Source: an uncultured Clostridia bacterium (GTDB taxonomy: Bacteria; Bacillota; Clostridia; Christensenellales; Borkfalkiaceae). Taken from it: a stretch of 64,000 nucleotides of DNA. The stretch lies in contig CANQOT010000009.1 in NCBI GenBank assembly GCA_947625555.1, forward strand, positions 1-64,000, written 5' to 3'. The position numbers and the translations under genes are program-made. The notes below the pieces were generated by a model that worked only from the letters and a program-made list of their open reading frames with translations, made no database searches and was not told the origin of the DNA. Of this stretch, positions 42,401 to 49,381 are shown piece by piece; position 1 is the first letter of the stretch, and every line of letters begins with the position of its first letter.

Positions 42401-44155
42401 CGACTTGCCGCTGTTGAAATCGTGGTAGTCGTTAACGGTGTGGTCGACATTCATCGAGCGTTGGACCGCCGTAAACGGGTGCACGAATTCACCGTGCTCC
42501 ACCCCGATCATACGGTTATCCATGTTGCAGAGCATGGTATAGGTGAGAAGGATCAGGGTGTTGTTCCAGACCTCGCCCTCGCAGCTCGTGCCATTTCTCA
42601 CGCAGACGCTGTTGCACATGCCCCAATTCTCGCCGTACGTCTTTGCCTGCACATGCCCGAGCTCGTGGAAGGTGCCCCAGTTGCCTTTCGTCGTGAGCGT
42701 CGTGTAGTTCATGCACGCCTCGAACCAGCCGTAGGGTTGGGCGCAGAAGGAGGAATTGAGGGCCACGGCTTCGCCCGCGGGGACGTGCATATCGTAGGCC
42801 ATCGTGATGTTGTAGTTGTACGCCCTGCCGTTGAGCGAGGAATTGATGGAGAAAACGGAATGCCAGAAGTAGGCGACCTTCTCGATGTCGTCGCACTTTT
42901 CCATATATTCGGAATAGCCGATGAGTTGGCCGTTCTCGACGTCGAGGGTGGCGATGAGCCCGGGGGCATGGCGAAGGTTTTCTTCAAATTCTTCCTTAGT
43001 CGTTACGCCGAGGATGAAGTGCGGCGTCTCGACCGCGCCCGAAATGACGAGGTCGACCGCACCGTCCGTGGGCTGCAAATAGAGCGGCCCGCCGTAGATG
43101 CTACCGATGTGATATTCGCCGTCTTGGCCGAGATCGAAAATGCTCCCCATGCAGGGCACCTTTTGGTTCTGCTCCTTCCACTGGTTTTGCAGTCGGAAAT
43201 CAAATTGATCGTAGTTGGCGGGGCGGCCTTCCGCGGCCGCATCTTGCGCTTCTTTAATAAGTTGCAGATCCCAATAACGGAAGTACTTCTCCGTGCTGAT
43301 GAGCCCCTGGTAGCCCTCGTCGTTTTTATCCTCGGTATAGCCGCCGTCGTAAGCGAGGGAATCCTGCTGGTGGGTGGTGAGGCGCACGGTCTGCCCCTTT
43401 TTGAGCCCCTTCACGGTGACGGTGACGACTTCGCCGGGTGCGAGATAGAGCCCCGTCGCAAGCGGAGAACGATACACGGGGTCGGAAATAATGTGCTTTT
43501 CGACGGCCTTCGCCTCGTCGGCGATGTGCCCGTAGATGTTATCCGCGGCGGGGTGTCTTTGCAAAGTATTCTGCTCGGCGAGTTCCATCGCATGGACACG
43601 GTAGTACCACGTCTGACGGAGGAGCATATACTTCACGAAATTGGAAAAATAGAGGTCCTTACCCTTATCGAGCCCCTTCTTGGGATAGACGGGATATTCC
43701 TTTTTGAGCGTACCGCCGGCCGCCTTCTTCGCATCCTCAAACTTCTTTTGTTCGGCAGCAAAGTCGATTTGAGCGAGCGCTTCGCCCTCCCCAGTGTAAA
43801 ATTCCCCCGTATCGGGGTCGATGAAGCGGAAAGTATCGGGAAGGGCCTCGGCGGTGTCGCGCTCGACTTCCCTGTCCGTAACTTCCATCACGGGCTGACG
43901 GAGGGTAACGCGGCGGCCCTCGATCTCCTCGAAACTCTTACGGGAAAGGCCCTCGCCCAGCTCTTCGGGGCGCACGACGCCCTCATTTTGCTCGTCGGGA
44001 ACGATCTCTTCCGCCTCGTCCGCGGCACTTTCCACAGCCGCAAGAGAGGCCGCATCCGCCGCGCAAAGGGAGGCAACGGGGCCGATTTCGCCGAAGAACA
44101 AAGAGCAGCCGAGAACGAGAGAAAGGAACAATAAAACAGGCTTGGATCTTCTCAT
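39404..44155 (-). CDS. Large cell-surface M60-like metallopeptidase
   Basis: A 1583-aa secreted protein. After a signal peptide (about 1-32), the N-terminal half carries an M60/enhancin-like zinc peptidase with HELGH at about 497-501 (WGTFHELGHVQ) and the downstream metal-ligand glutamate in EGEVWNN (about 528). Later come a PA14-like module (about 820-930), a discoidin/F5-8C-type domain (about 985-1118), a BspA-like leucine-rich stretch with repeated F.GC..L......F.TS (about 1310-1430), a GHTW/CSET repeat region, and a C-terminal membrane helix with KKKRKN. M60 enzymes cut mucin-type glycoproteins. The start at 44155 has weak GGTGGG upstream. Host-glycoprotein degradation is inference. Confidence 0.85.
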   Translation of the reverse strand: MRRSKPVLLFLSLVLGCSLFFGEIGPVASLCAADAASLAAVESAADEAEEIVPDEQNEGVVRPEELGEGLSRKSFEEIEGRRVTLRQPVMEVTDREVERDTAEALPDTFRFIDPDTGEFYTGEGEALAQIDFAAEQKKFEDAKKAAGGTLKKEYPVYPKKGLDKGKDLYFSNFVKYMLLRQTWYYRVHAMELAEQNTLQRHPAADNIYGHIADEAKAVEKHIISDPVYRSPLATGLYLAPGEVVTVTVKGLKKGQTVRLTTHQQDSLAYDGGYTEDKNDEGYQGLISTEKYFRYWDLQLIKEAQDAAAEGRPANYDQFDFRLQNQWKEQNQKVPCMGSIFDLGQDGEYHIGSIYGGPLYLQPTDGAVDLVISGAVETPHFILGVTTKEEFEENLRHAPGLIATLDVENGQLIGYSEYMEKCDDIEKVAYFWHSVFSINSSLNGRAYNYNITMAYDMHVPAGEAVALNSSFCAQPYGWFEACMNYTTLTTKGNWGTFHELGHVQAKTYGENWGMCNSVCVRNGTSCEGEVWNNTLILLTYTMLCNMDNRMIGVEHGEFVHPFTAVQRSMNVDHTVNDYHDFNSGKSPHFDQLSLYATLIHTFGPERFVDFFYTYKLCAKYCDDPRADFIYRIALVDHVNIFEWINENYHGNVEEGSFTRTQWEYLATLPTFWPIAYRWANGIGGNETARKYEVDGKYETVFDLSEGNILSPKPFTIVDVTQPAYGTLKFDREGERVVYTPPKEVTETDAFEIVVATEGGRLVTLNVNFRLLYRGTYAEVWKLDGEDATPKQTVVSAQQEIEGRDPDRTEESSAPGKASFTAGSKEREYYHLRFKFKATEAGEHTFYLKADDASLVNVYEGGEGGTLLGTMQTAKDVGSYSPSSGTVTKTFAVGDTVLLDCHLVNWGGPGNLYVGVKFPGSDKVVDIPTKNIVNALATESDLAAADGFEGWQPEFLDSIKDTSFDYQPDKAGWKIISAPLASAISEGAKDPQNLVDGKDNTFYHTSYTGTIPALPHTYILDCGKESSFNYFEFTRRSSAGNEKVYEYTLYGAPADIADPQGEEGYVQLAHTEVSNINLARYTERFETADFRYFKLVIERAQNSFTVLAELYAGIRTELQQTVRPKNFEKGNVGFTENSASGKLTAKGENAEYSFSFLGTGFDIFADTSPDYGTARVYLDDVEIGLIDLRDELILNKRVFGTDGLSVAEHTVRIVVTQSPFNISFINVAYATPVEKKDLPAMGEEWGGGADLEFTPEWRTYVQDYKTLTRIEFVAAAPAGYEDSLVRLGRYIRVYRMKRDESKVAFVYTGKIVSPMDAGSLFAGCASLREIVFGNFDTSPMRNAVSMFNGCAALETLDLSAFDTHQTLYLGTMFEGCTLLNTLDLSGFEVSEGANLTRIFEGCDSLEKIVAPAKFAGKIGLAEQFVDNTSKKFTREMAPANAGHVLTRHEGHTFVHHDAVAADCERAGTKAYDLCPCGELQIEGVHAEEADLVIPATGHTWGEWHIVKEPTETEEGLEERTCAGGHSETRSVAKLAPSPVEPGPGEPTDHAGNNTGLIAGIAVASGAVVIAAVAVAVILIKKKRKN

Positions 44156-44323
44156 AATTTCACCCACCGTAAATTTGCGAAGTAATGTTATCATACGCAT
44201 ATTTTCCTGTCATTTATTCTCAATTTCTTGAATGCAATTTTTAGAATATTTTTTTTGAAACTTTCGATAAATGCAGAAATATATTCGTTCGTGTCCATTT
44301 TTGCGATGTATATATAAAGTATG

Positions 44324-44350
44324 ATGCGGCGCTTGGACAGCGCCGCATCG
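44324..44350 (-). terminator. Terminator of the EFR1-type gene
   Basis: Stem tgcggcgct/agcgccgca with a short loop, placed 10 bp beyond the stop codon. The tail is AT-rich but not a pure T-run. Confidence 0.6.
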
Positions 44351-44359
44351 CACATAAGA

Positions 44360-45148
44360 TCAGGGCCTTGGAGCGGGTCCCTTGTATTGCGTCTTGGGAG
44401 GGACTTTCCCGAAGAGGGTGATCGCCTTTTTGGGGCAGAGATTGACGCAGCGGTAGCAGAGGACGCACCTCCCTTGCGGCGTGGCCTTTTTCTCCTTCAA
44501 CGAAAGATTTTGCACGGGGCAATTCTTCGCGCACAGGCCGCACCCCACGCAGGACGCGGAGTCCACTTTGAGCCGGCCACGCTTTTCCGCTTCCCCCTTC
44601 CACCAAAATTTGCGCTGGGAGAAGTACCCCACGCCGTGGGAGAGGACGGAAAACCCGCGGCGGTGCGCCCTTCCCTTCAAAATTCTTTGGGCGAATTTAT
44701 CGGCGCGCTTTCTCGCCTGCGCAAGTTTTTTGGCGATCTCCCCGCCGTTCTTCACGGGGAAGATCGTGATGTCGGAGAGATTGTTGGGCATATCGAACAT
44801 CTCGGCGGCGACGACCTCTCCCCCAAACTTTTCAATGGTCCTGCCGAGCGCGGCCGCCCCGTCGCCCGAGAAAAAATACTGCGTCTCGACGAGGATGATC
44901 TTCTTTCCGCGAAGGAATTGCCCATACCCATGTACGAAGGTGCGCATGGGGATAGGCGGTGCGGAGCCGTAGATGGGAAAGGCGAAGAGCAGGATATCCG
45001 CCTGGCCCATCCAACGCTCTGCGCCCTCTGCGGCCGTGACGTCGAGAAGGGTGCATTCATACGATGCGGAGAGCTTGTTGAGGAGGTATTCGGTGATATA
45101 GCGGGTGTTCCCCGTTCCCGAAAAATAAAAGGCTGCGAGCTTTTTCAT
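44360..45148 (-). CDS. Flavodoxin-ferredoxin fusion (EFR1 family)
   Basis: A 262-aa electron-transfer protein. The N-terminal flavodoxin-like domain has the FMN phosphate loop FSGTGNTRYI and FAFPIYGSAPP. The C-terminal half carries two 4Fe-4S motifs, CVGCGLCAKNCP and CVLCYRCVNLCP. Likely a soluble electron carrier in the anaerobic redox network that also uses the upstream PFOR; partner not known. Monocistronic. Confidence 0.9.
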   Translation of the reverse strand: MKKLAAFYFSGTGNTRYITEYLLNKLSASYECTLLDVTAAEGAERWMGQADILLFAFPIYGSAPPIPMRTFVHGYGQFLRGKKIILVETQYFFSGDGAAALGRTIEKFGGEVVAAEMFDMPNNLSDITIFPVKNGGEIAKKLAQARKRADKFAQRILKGRAHRRGFSVLSHGVGYFSQRKFWWKGEAEKRGRLKVDSASCVGCGLCAKNCPVQNLSLKEKKATPQGRCVLCYRCVNLCPKKAITLFGKVPPKTQYKGPAPRP

Positions 45149-45253
45149 ACTTTATATTGTATGTGTTGCCCGCGCATTTCGTGCTCATACGGACGTTTTG
45201 AGGAGTTTGCGAAGAGTTTTTGAGAAAATTTTCTTTGCGGCGGGAAAAAACGC

Positions 45254-45282
45254 TTTGCATTTTACGAGAAATATGTTATAAT
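45254..45282 (+). promoter_or_regulatory. Promoter of tRNA-Ala(CGC)
   Basis: TTTGCA (45254-45259), 17-bp spacer, TATAAT (45277-45282). Confidence 0.75.
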
Positions 45283-45298
45283 CGGAATACAGTTGCAC

Positions 45299-45374
45299 GG
45301 GGATATAGCTCAGCTGGTAGAGCGCTGCGTTCGCAACGCAGAGGTCACGCGTTCGAGTCGCGCTATCTCCACCA
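45299..45374 (+). tRNA. tRNA-Ala (CGC), CCA encoded
   Basis: Acceptor GGGGATA/TATCTCC with the G3-U70 identity pair of alanine tRNAs, anticodon loop TTCGCAA (anticodon CGC), T-arm CGCG-TTCGAGT-CGCG, and CCA at 45372-45374. Reads GCG. The T-arm sequence is reproduced exactly at the edges of the two family A repeats downstream. Confidence 0.95.
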
Positions 45375-45416
45375 TGAAAAGAGGGAAGGCAAAAACCTTC
45401 CCTCTTTTCATGGTGA
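45371..45416 (+). terminator. Terminator of tRNA-Ala(CGC)
   Basis: A near-perfect long stem from accatgaaaagagggaagg to its complement, with a short aaaaa loop. The upper stem begins in the CCA end itself. Confidence 0.75.
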
Positions 45417-45437
45417 TGGCGGGTTACGCAGAACGCG

Positions 45438-45560
45438 TCGCGTTCGCCCCGACCGAGGCTTCTATTTTTTATCCAAGGTCGGCACGAGCCCGCAGGGCGA
45501 AGTAGTCGCGCGTTCCACCACGAAGGGACGGCATAGCCGTCCTTTTTTCGTGGTGGAGAT
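45438..45560 (+). repeat. Family A repeat (copy A2) with duplicated tRNA-Ala(CGC) tail and hairpin
   Basis: CGCG-TTCG (T-stem half and T-loop start of the adjacent tRNA) is followed by an insert from CCCCGACCG to GGGCGAAGT, then AGTCGCGC (rest of T-loop and T-stem), then a degraded acceptor tail and a hairpin gggacgg/ccgtcc with a T6 run. Insert position: between T-loop bases 57 and 58. Confidence 0.8.
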
Positions 45561-45579
45561 AGCGAGCAAGCAGAACGCG

Positions 45580-45667
45580 TCGCGTTCGCCCCGACCGCAG
45601 CTTCTATTATTTATCCAAGGTCGGCACGAGGGGCTTCGCCCCGAAGTAGTCGCGCATTTCACCACGA
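45580..45667 (+). repeat. Family A repeat (copy A3), tRNA-Ala(CGC) locus
   Basis: Second copy in tandem, again edged by CGCG-TTCG and AGTCGCGC. The body differs from A2 by a few bases (GCAGCTTCTATTATTTATCC; GGGGCTTCGCCCCG in place of the CCCGCAGGG arm), a compensating hairpin change. Confidence 0.8.
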
Positions 45668-45673
45668 AGATTA

Positions 45674-45726
45674 CCCCACCTCAGTCACGCTTACGCGCGA
45701 CAGCTCCTCCCCAAGGAGGAGCTTTT
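45674..45726 (+). repeat. Family C intergenic repeat with hairpin
   Basis: ccccacctcagtcacgc, a short GC palindrome, then gacagctcctccccaaggag leading to gagctttt. A nearly identical copy is at 60487-60539. The agctcctcc/ggaggagct hairpin with T-run can act as a terminator. Confidence 0.75.
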
Positions 45727-45800
45727 GGGATTCTTCAATTCGTTTAATTGGACAGCGATGCGGTTTTCTCCCGTAAATGAAAAATCCCCTCTGTTTTTGC

Positions 45801-45829
45801 TTGACACCGCACCTGCGAAATGATAGAAT
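45801..45829 (+). promoter_or_regulatory. Promoter of tRNA-Ala(GGC)
   Basis: TTGACA (45801-45806), 17-bp spacer, TAGAAT (45824-45829). Confidence 0.85.
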
Positions 45830-45840
45830 AGCATTGTGAC

Positions 45841-45916
45841 GGGGGTATAGCTCAGTTGGTAGAGCGCTTGAATGGCATTCAAGAGGTCACGTGTTCGACT
45901 CACGCTATCTCCACCA
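45841..45916 (+). tRNA. tRNA-Ala (GGC), CCA encoded
   Basis: Acceptor GGGGGTA/TATCTCC with G3-U70, anticodon loop ATGGCAT (anticodon GGC), T-arm CGTG-TTCGACT-CACG, CCA 45914-45916. Reads GCC/GCU. Followed by a long hairpin (45913-45957) that begins in the CCA end. Confidence 0.94.
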
Positions 45917-45980
45917 TAAAACAAGGGAAGGCAAACGCCTTCCCTTGTTTTATGGTGAATAGGCGTATACGAAGAACACG

Positions 45981-46062
45981 TCGTGTTCGCCCCGACCGCG
46001 GCTTCTATTATTTATCCAAGGTCGGCACGAGCCCGCAGGGCGAAGTACTCACGCTATCTCCA
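45981..46062 (+). repeat. Family A repeat (copy A4), tRNA-Ala(GGC) locus
   Basis: CGTG-TTCG, insert CCCCGACCG ... GGGCGAAGT, then ACTCACGCTATCTCCAC. The edges match the T-arm and acceptor tail of tRNA-Ala(GGC), not of tRNA-Ala(CGC), although the insert is nearly identical to A2 and A3. The CGCG to CGTG and CGCG to CACG changes show covariation with the local tRNA. Confidence 0.85.
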
Positions 46063-46085
46063 CTTTGGCGTATACGAAGAACACG

Positions 46086-46170
46086 TCGTGTTCGCCCCGC
46101 GCGAAGTTTCTATTTGTAGACTAAGCGCGGCACGAGGGGCTTCGCCCCAAAGTACTCACGCTATCTCCGC
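46086..46170 (+). repeat. Family A repeat (copy A5), tRNA-Ala(GGC) locus
   Basis: Tandem copy after A4, with the same leader (ggcgtatacgaagaacacg) and the same tRNA-Ala(GGC) tail ACTCACGCTATCTCC. The central hairpin has diverged on both arms (CCGCGCG ... CGCGCGG-like), so pairing potential is retained. Confidence 0.75.
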
Positions 46171-46214
46171 CGATATAAAACTCATAGATTTTTCCCGTTG
46201 AAGGCAAAAATGTG

Positions 46215-46243
46215 TTGACAAGGGCGGCAAAAGCGTGTAAAAT
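46215..46243 (+). promoter_or_regulatory. Promoter of tRNA-Val
   Basis: TTGACA (46215-46220), 17-bp spacer, TAAAAT (46238-46243). Confidence 0.85.
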
Positions 46244-46256
46244 GAATGCGTAGTTC

Positions 46257-46334
46257 GGAGGCATAGTCTCAGTTGGTTAGAGCGCGCGCTTCACATGCGC
46301 GAGGTCACAGGTTCAAGTCCTGTTGTCTCCACCA
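46257..46334 (+). tRNA. tRNA-Val (CAC), with an extra base before the D-stem
   Basis: Acceptor GGAGGCA/TGTCTCC, anticodon loop TTCACAT (anticodon CAC, reads GUG), T-arm ACAGG-TTCAAGT-CCTGT, encoded CCA. Between the acceptor and the D-stem it has TAGTCTC instead of the usual TAGCTC, one base more than expected, so the D-stem must bulge or lose a pair. Length 78 nt. Promoter and terminator (46331-46372) are intact. Confidence 0.88.
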
Positions 46335-46386
46335 AGCGAAAAGGGAAGGTTGTACCTTCCCTTTTCGCTTGGTCGTAAACGAACAT

Positions 46387-46640
46387 ACAACAGGACTTGA
46401 AGGGGGAGGCGCGAGCGAGAGCGAGCGGTTTGCGGGCGAATTGTCTGAATACAATCAAATATGCCGCAAACTGAACAGCCCAGTGGGCAAAAAAGGGGCT
46501 CCCCAAAAAAGACGTAGTATTTTTGGGGGAAGAGGAGCCGTCGAGATCAAAATCAGCTTTTCGGAGAAAAGCGCAAAAAGATCTCGCACGGCGACGAGGG
46601 CGTGACGCAAAGACACAAGTCCTGTTGTCTCCACCAAACA
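46387..46640 (+). repeat. Family B repeat (copy B2), tRNA-Val locus
   Basis: The core 46400-46615 is flanked by perfect 13-bp inverted copies of the tRNA-Val T-arm/acceptor: acaacaggacttg (46387-46399) and caagtcctgttgt (46616-46628). The right copy continues as the complete tRNA tail to CCA. The core shares GGCGCGAGCG.GAGCGAGCGG, TTTGCGG.CGAATTGT and GCCGCAAACTGAACAGC with B1. It carries an extra 100 bp of nested hairpins (ggctcc...ggagcc near 46496-46540; cgagatc...gatctcg with inner gcttttc/gaaaagc near 46541-46587). Confidence 0.8.
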
Positions 46641-46676
46641 AATACGGAAGGCACTAAGCCTTCCGTTTTTGTTTGG
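46640..46676. terminator. Hairpin ending the duplicated tRNA-Val tail and the pgm gene
   Basis: caaatacggaaggc/gccttccgttttt stem immediately after the duplicated tRNA tail; also the first hairpin after the stop of the convergent phosphoglucomutase gene. Confidence 0.7.
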
Positions 46677-46683
46677 TCTTTAT

Positions 46684-48399
46684 TTAATTTCCTTTTGTCT
46701 TATCGAGGAGAAGGTCGACGGAGCGTTTTGCGGCTTCAAACTTTTCCCCTGCCGCCGCCTCGTTTTCCGCATGGATGGAGTAATAGATTTTGAGCTTGGG
46801 CTCGGTGCCCGAGGGGCGCGCGCACACAAAGCTCCCCCCCTCCAACTCGTAATAGACGCAGTTGCACTTCGGAATGTTGAGGGGCTCGCGACTTCCGTCC
46901 GCCGCCCTTCTTACGCCCGCCGAATAGTCGCGTACGGCTTCGACGCGCATGCCGCCCAGCTCCTTTACGTCGCAGACTTTGAGCCCGTCGATGACGCCGT
47001 TCATCTCCTTCATGGCATTGAGGCCCGCATACTGGACGGAGACGTTTTTATCGAGCACGAAGCCGTACCTCGCGTAAATTTCCTGCAAGCGCGCATACAC
47101 CGTCTTACCGATATATTGGTAGTAACAGACCATTTCGGCGCAGAGCATGGAGGCGACGACGGCGTCCTTATCGCGGGCATGGGTGCCCCGCAAGTACCCG
47201 CAGGACTCCTCGAAGCCGAACACAAAGGTGTGCTCTTTGCTCGCCTCCCACTCCTTGATCTTTTCGCCGATGAACTTGAACCCGACGGGCGTCTCGATAA
47301 GGGCCACGCCGAAGTCCTCGCAGATGGCCTTCGCCATGCCCGTCGAAACAAAGGATTTGACGACGGCGGCGTTCGCGGGCAATCCCCCCCTCTCTTTGAG
47401 ACGGGTCAGGATATAGTCGAGGAGCAAGATCCCCACCTGGTTGCCCGAGAGGGCGACGAACTCCCCCGTCCCGTCTTTGACGGCGACGCCGAGGCGGTCG
47501 CTATCGGGATCGGTGCCAAACACCACGTCGGCGTCGATGGTATCCGCGAGCGCGATGCCCATCGAGAGGGTCTCCTTAAATTCGGGATTGGGGATCCCGA
47601 CGGTGGAAAAATCGGGGTCCTCGCAGATCTGCTCTTCGACGACGGTCGCCTTGATGCCCAACCTCTTCAAAATGGTGGTGACGGGCACATAGCCCGAGCC
47701 GTGCACGGGGGTATAGACGAGGCGCAAATCCCTCCCGCAGGCCTTGACCGCCTCGGGAGAGAGCGAGAGCTTGCAAAGCTCCGCATAGTAGTCCTCGTCC
47801 ACCTTCTCGGGAACGGGCTGAATGAGCGGGCTTTTCTCCTCCCCTTCGACGGAGAGGAAGTCGTCGATCTCGCGGATATAGCCCACGATGACGGCGGAGG
47901 ATTCGGGAGAAAGCTGGGCCCCGTCCTCGCCGTAGACCTTGTAGCCGTTGTATTCCTTGGGATTGTGCGAGGCGGTGATCATGACGCCCGCCGCCGCATG
48001 GAGACGGCGCACCGCAAAGGAGAGCATGGGCACGGGGTGGACGCGGCCGAAGAGATAGGCTTTGATGTTGTTTTTGGCGAGAACGGCGGCCGTGGCCTCG
48101 GCAAAGCGGCGGGAGAAGCGCCGCGTATCGTACGAGATGACGACGCCCCGCTCCTTCGCCCCCTCTCCGAGGGCGGAAATATATCCCGCAAGGCCCTGCG
48201 TGGCGCGGCGAACGGTGTAGACGTTCATCATATTGACGCCGTAACCGATGATCCCGCGCATGCCCGCCGTTCCGAATTCGAGCTCCGCGCCGAAGCGGTA
48301 TTCCTTCTCGGCAGCGGAGAGGTGTTTGAGTTCTTCGCGCGCCTCTTGCGAGAGCCGTGCATCCGACATCCATTTTTCGTAAAGTTGCAAATAATTCAT
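46684..48399 (-). CDS. pgcA: Phosphoglucomutase / phosphomannomutase
   Basis: Alpha-D-phosphohexomutase of 571 aa interconverting hexose-1- and hexose-6-phosphates. Motifs in order: FGTAGMRGIIG, phosphoserine loop TASHNPKEYNGYKVY, metal loop TDPDSDRLG, sugar loop FGFEESCGY, and phosphate-binding RPSGTEPKLK. The PgcA-type length supports a glucomutase role. The start at 48399 is 38 bp after the upstream stop but has no clear Shine-Dalgarno; an upstream in-frame ATG overlaps that gene and is less likely. Confidence 0.95.
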   Translation of the reverse strand: MNYLQLYEKWMSDARLSQEAREELKHLSAAEKEYRFGAELEFGTAGMRGIIGYGVNMMNVYTVRRATQGLAGYISALGEGAKERGVVISYDTRRFSRRFAEATAAVLAKNNIKAYLFGRVHPVPMLSFAVRRLHAAAGVMITASHNPKEYNGYKVYGEDGAQLSPESSAVIVGYIREIDDFLSVEGEEKSPLIQPVPEKVDEDYYAELCKLSLSPEAVKACGRDLRLVYTPVHGSGYVPVTTILKRLGIKATVVEEQICEDPDFSTVGIPNPEFKETLSMGIALADTIDADVVFGTDPDSDRLGVAVKDGTGEFVALSGNQVGILLLDYILTRLKERGGLPANAAVVKSFVSTGMAKAICEDFGVALIETPVGFKFIGEKIKEWEASKEHTFVFGFEESCGYLRGTHARDKDAVVASMLCAEMVCYYQYIGKTVYARLQEIYARYGFVLDKNVSVQYAGLNAMKEMNGVIDGLKVCDVKELGGMRVEAVRDYSAGVRRAADGSREPLNIPKCNCVYYELEGGSFVCARPSGTEPKLKIYYSIHAENEAAAGEKFEAAKRSVDLLLDKTKGN

Positions 48400-48436
48400 A
48401 GCATTTTCGGATACGCGGGGTGGCCGCGCAAAAATT

Positions 48437-49381
48437 TTATTCCGCCTCGCCATCCCCCTCGGCGATGCGGTCGCGGGTGACGAAGTACTTCTTCCCCGAA
48501 TCGGTGTAGTAATTGACGAACTGCATCACGAGCAGGAAGAAATAGGAGAGCGGGACGGAGATGAAGAGCCCGCTCCCGAGGGTGCAGAGCCCGAAGGTCA
48601 CGTTGACGACGACGATGAGGTAGGCCGCGATGAGATAGGCGCCGAACCTTCTCCAAAAGGATTTTTTACAGCGTGCCGTCTCTTTGAGCGCCTGCCCCAC
48701 CGTCTTCCCGCCCGCGATCATGGCGGGCATCCATGCGGAGACGAAGGTGAGCTTGAAGGCCTGCATCACGAGGATGAGGGCGACGGAGAGCGAGAGCGAC
48801 AGGAGCACGGTCAATAAGTTATACAACGTGAGAAGGGACGGGATATAGAAGAAGAGAAAGACGCACAGCCCCACCGAGAGCACATCGTAGACGAAGGTGA
48901 GCGGTACATAGACGAGCTGGTACAACGACGCCTGCCCGATCCTGCGGAAATAGGATGCGGAAAAGCGCGTCTTGGCATTCATGCTCATGCGGTCGTTGAC
49001 GGTGCCGCCGAGGGCGAAGTGCGCGAGCCCGTTGAAATAGCGCGAGAGGAGATACATGCAGCATACGCCGATGAGCGAGCCCACGATGGAGCCGATATGC
49101 GCGCCGAGGAGGGCGAGGAAATCGCTGACGGCCGCATGGAACTGCTGCGGCATGCCCTGCAATACCTCGTAATTGCCGCCGAAGAGCGCCTTCAAAAAGG
49201 ATGCGACGGTATCTTTGAGGCTGTTGAGCTCGGCGCTTTTGACGATGGTCGAGAGCCCGAGCGAGAGGATGACATAGGTAAGACTGAAAAAGACCGCCGC
49301 AGAGATGAGACGGTACAAGAGGAGCTTGAAAACGCCCGAAAAATTATCGACGGTGAGGCTGACGGAATGGCGAAACCGCAT
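48437..49381 (-). CDS. Polytopic membrane protein, unknown function
   Basis: A 314-aa protein with about six hydrophobic segments and a charged C-terminus (RDRIAEGDGEAE). It begins immediately at the stop of the preceding gene (49382), so the two are translationally linked. Sequence style (long glycine- and aromatic-rich helices, basic loops) resembles uncharacterised Clostridia integral membrane proteins; no motif recognised. Confidence 0.7.
   Translation of the reverse strand: MRFRHSVSLTVDNFSGVFKLLLYRLISAAVFFSLTYVILSLGLSTIVKSAELNSLKDTVASFLKALFGGNYEVLQGMPQQFHAAVSDFLALLGAHIGSIVGSLIGVCCMYLLSRYFNGLAHFALGGTVNDRMSMNAKTRFSASYFRRIGQASLYQLVYVPLTFVYDVLSVGLCVFLFFYIPSLLTLYNLLTVLLSLSLSVALILVMQAFKLTFVSAWMPAMIAGGKTVGQALKETARCKKSFWRRFGAYLIAAYLIVVVNVTFGLCTLGSGLFISVPLSYFFLLVMQFVNYYTDSGKKYFVTRDRIAEGDGEAE

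Noticed and set aside
35714..44134. Open frames over 1000 codons opposite nifJ and the M60 gene
   Set aside because: Both sense genes have clear families and starts; the antisense products look like the translated complement of GC3-rich codons.
44891..45148. Leaderless promoter for the flavodoxin-ferredoxin gene (TACAAT near its ATG)
   Set aside because: No acceptable -35 at 16-18 bp, so it is not listed with the clearer cases.
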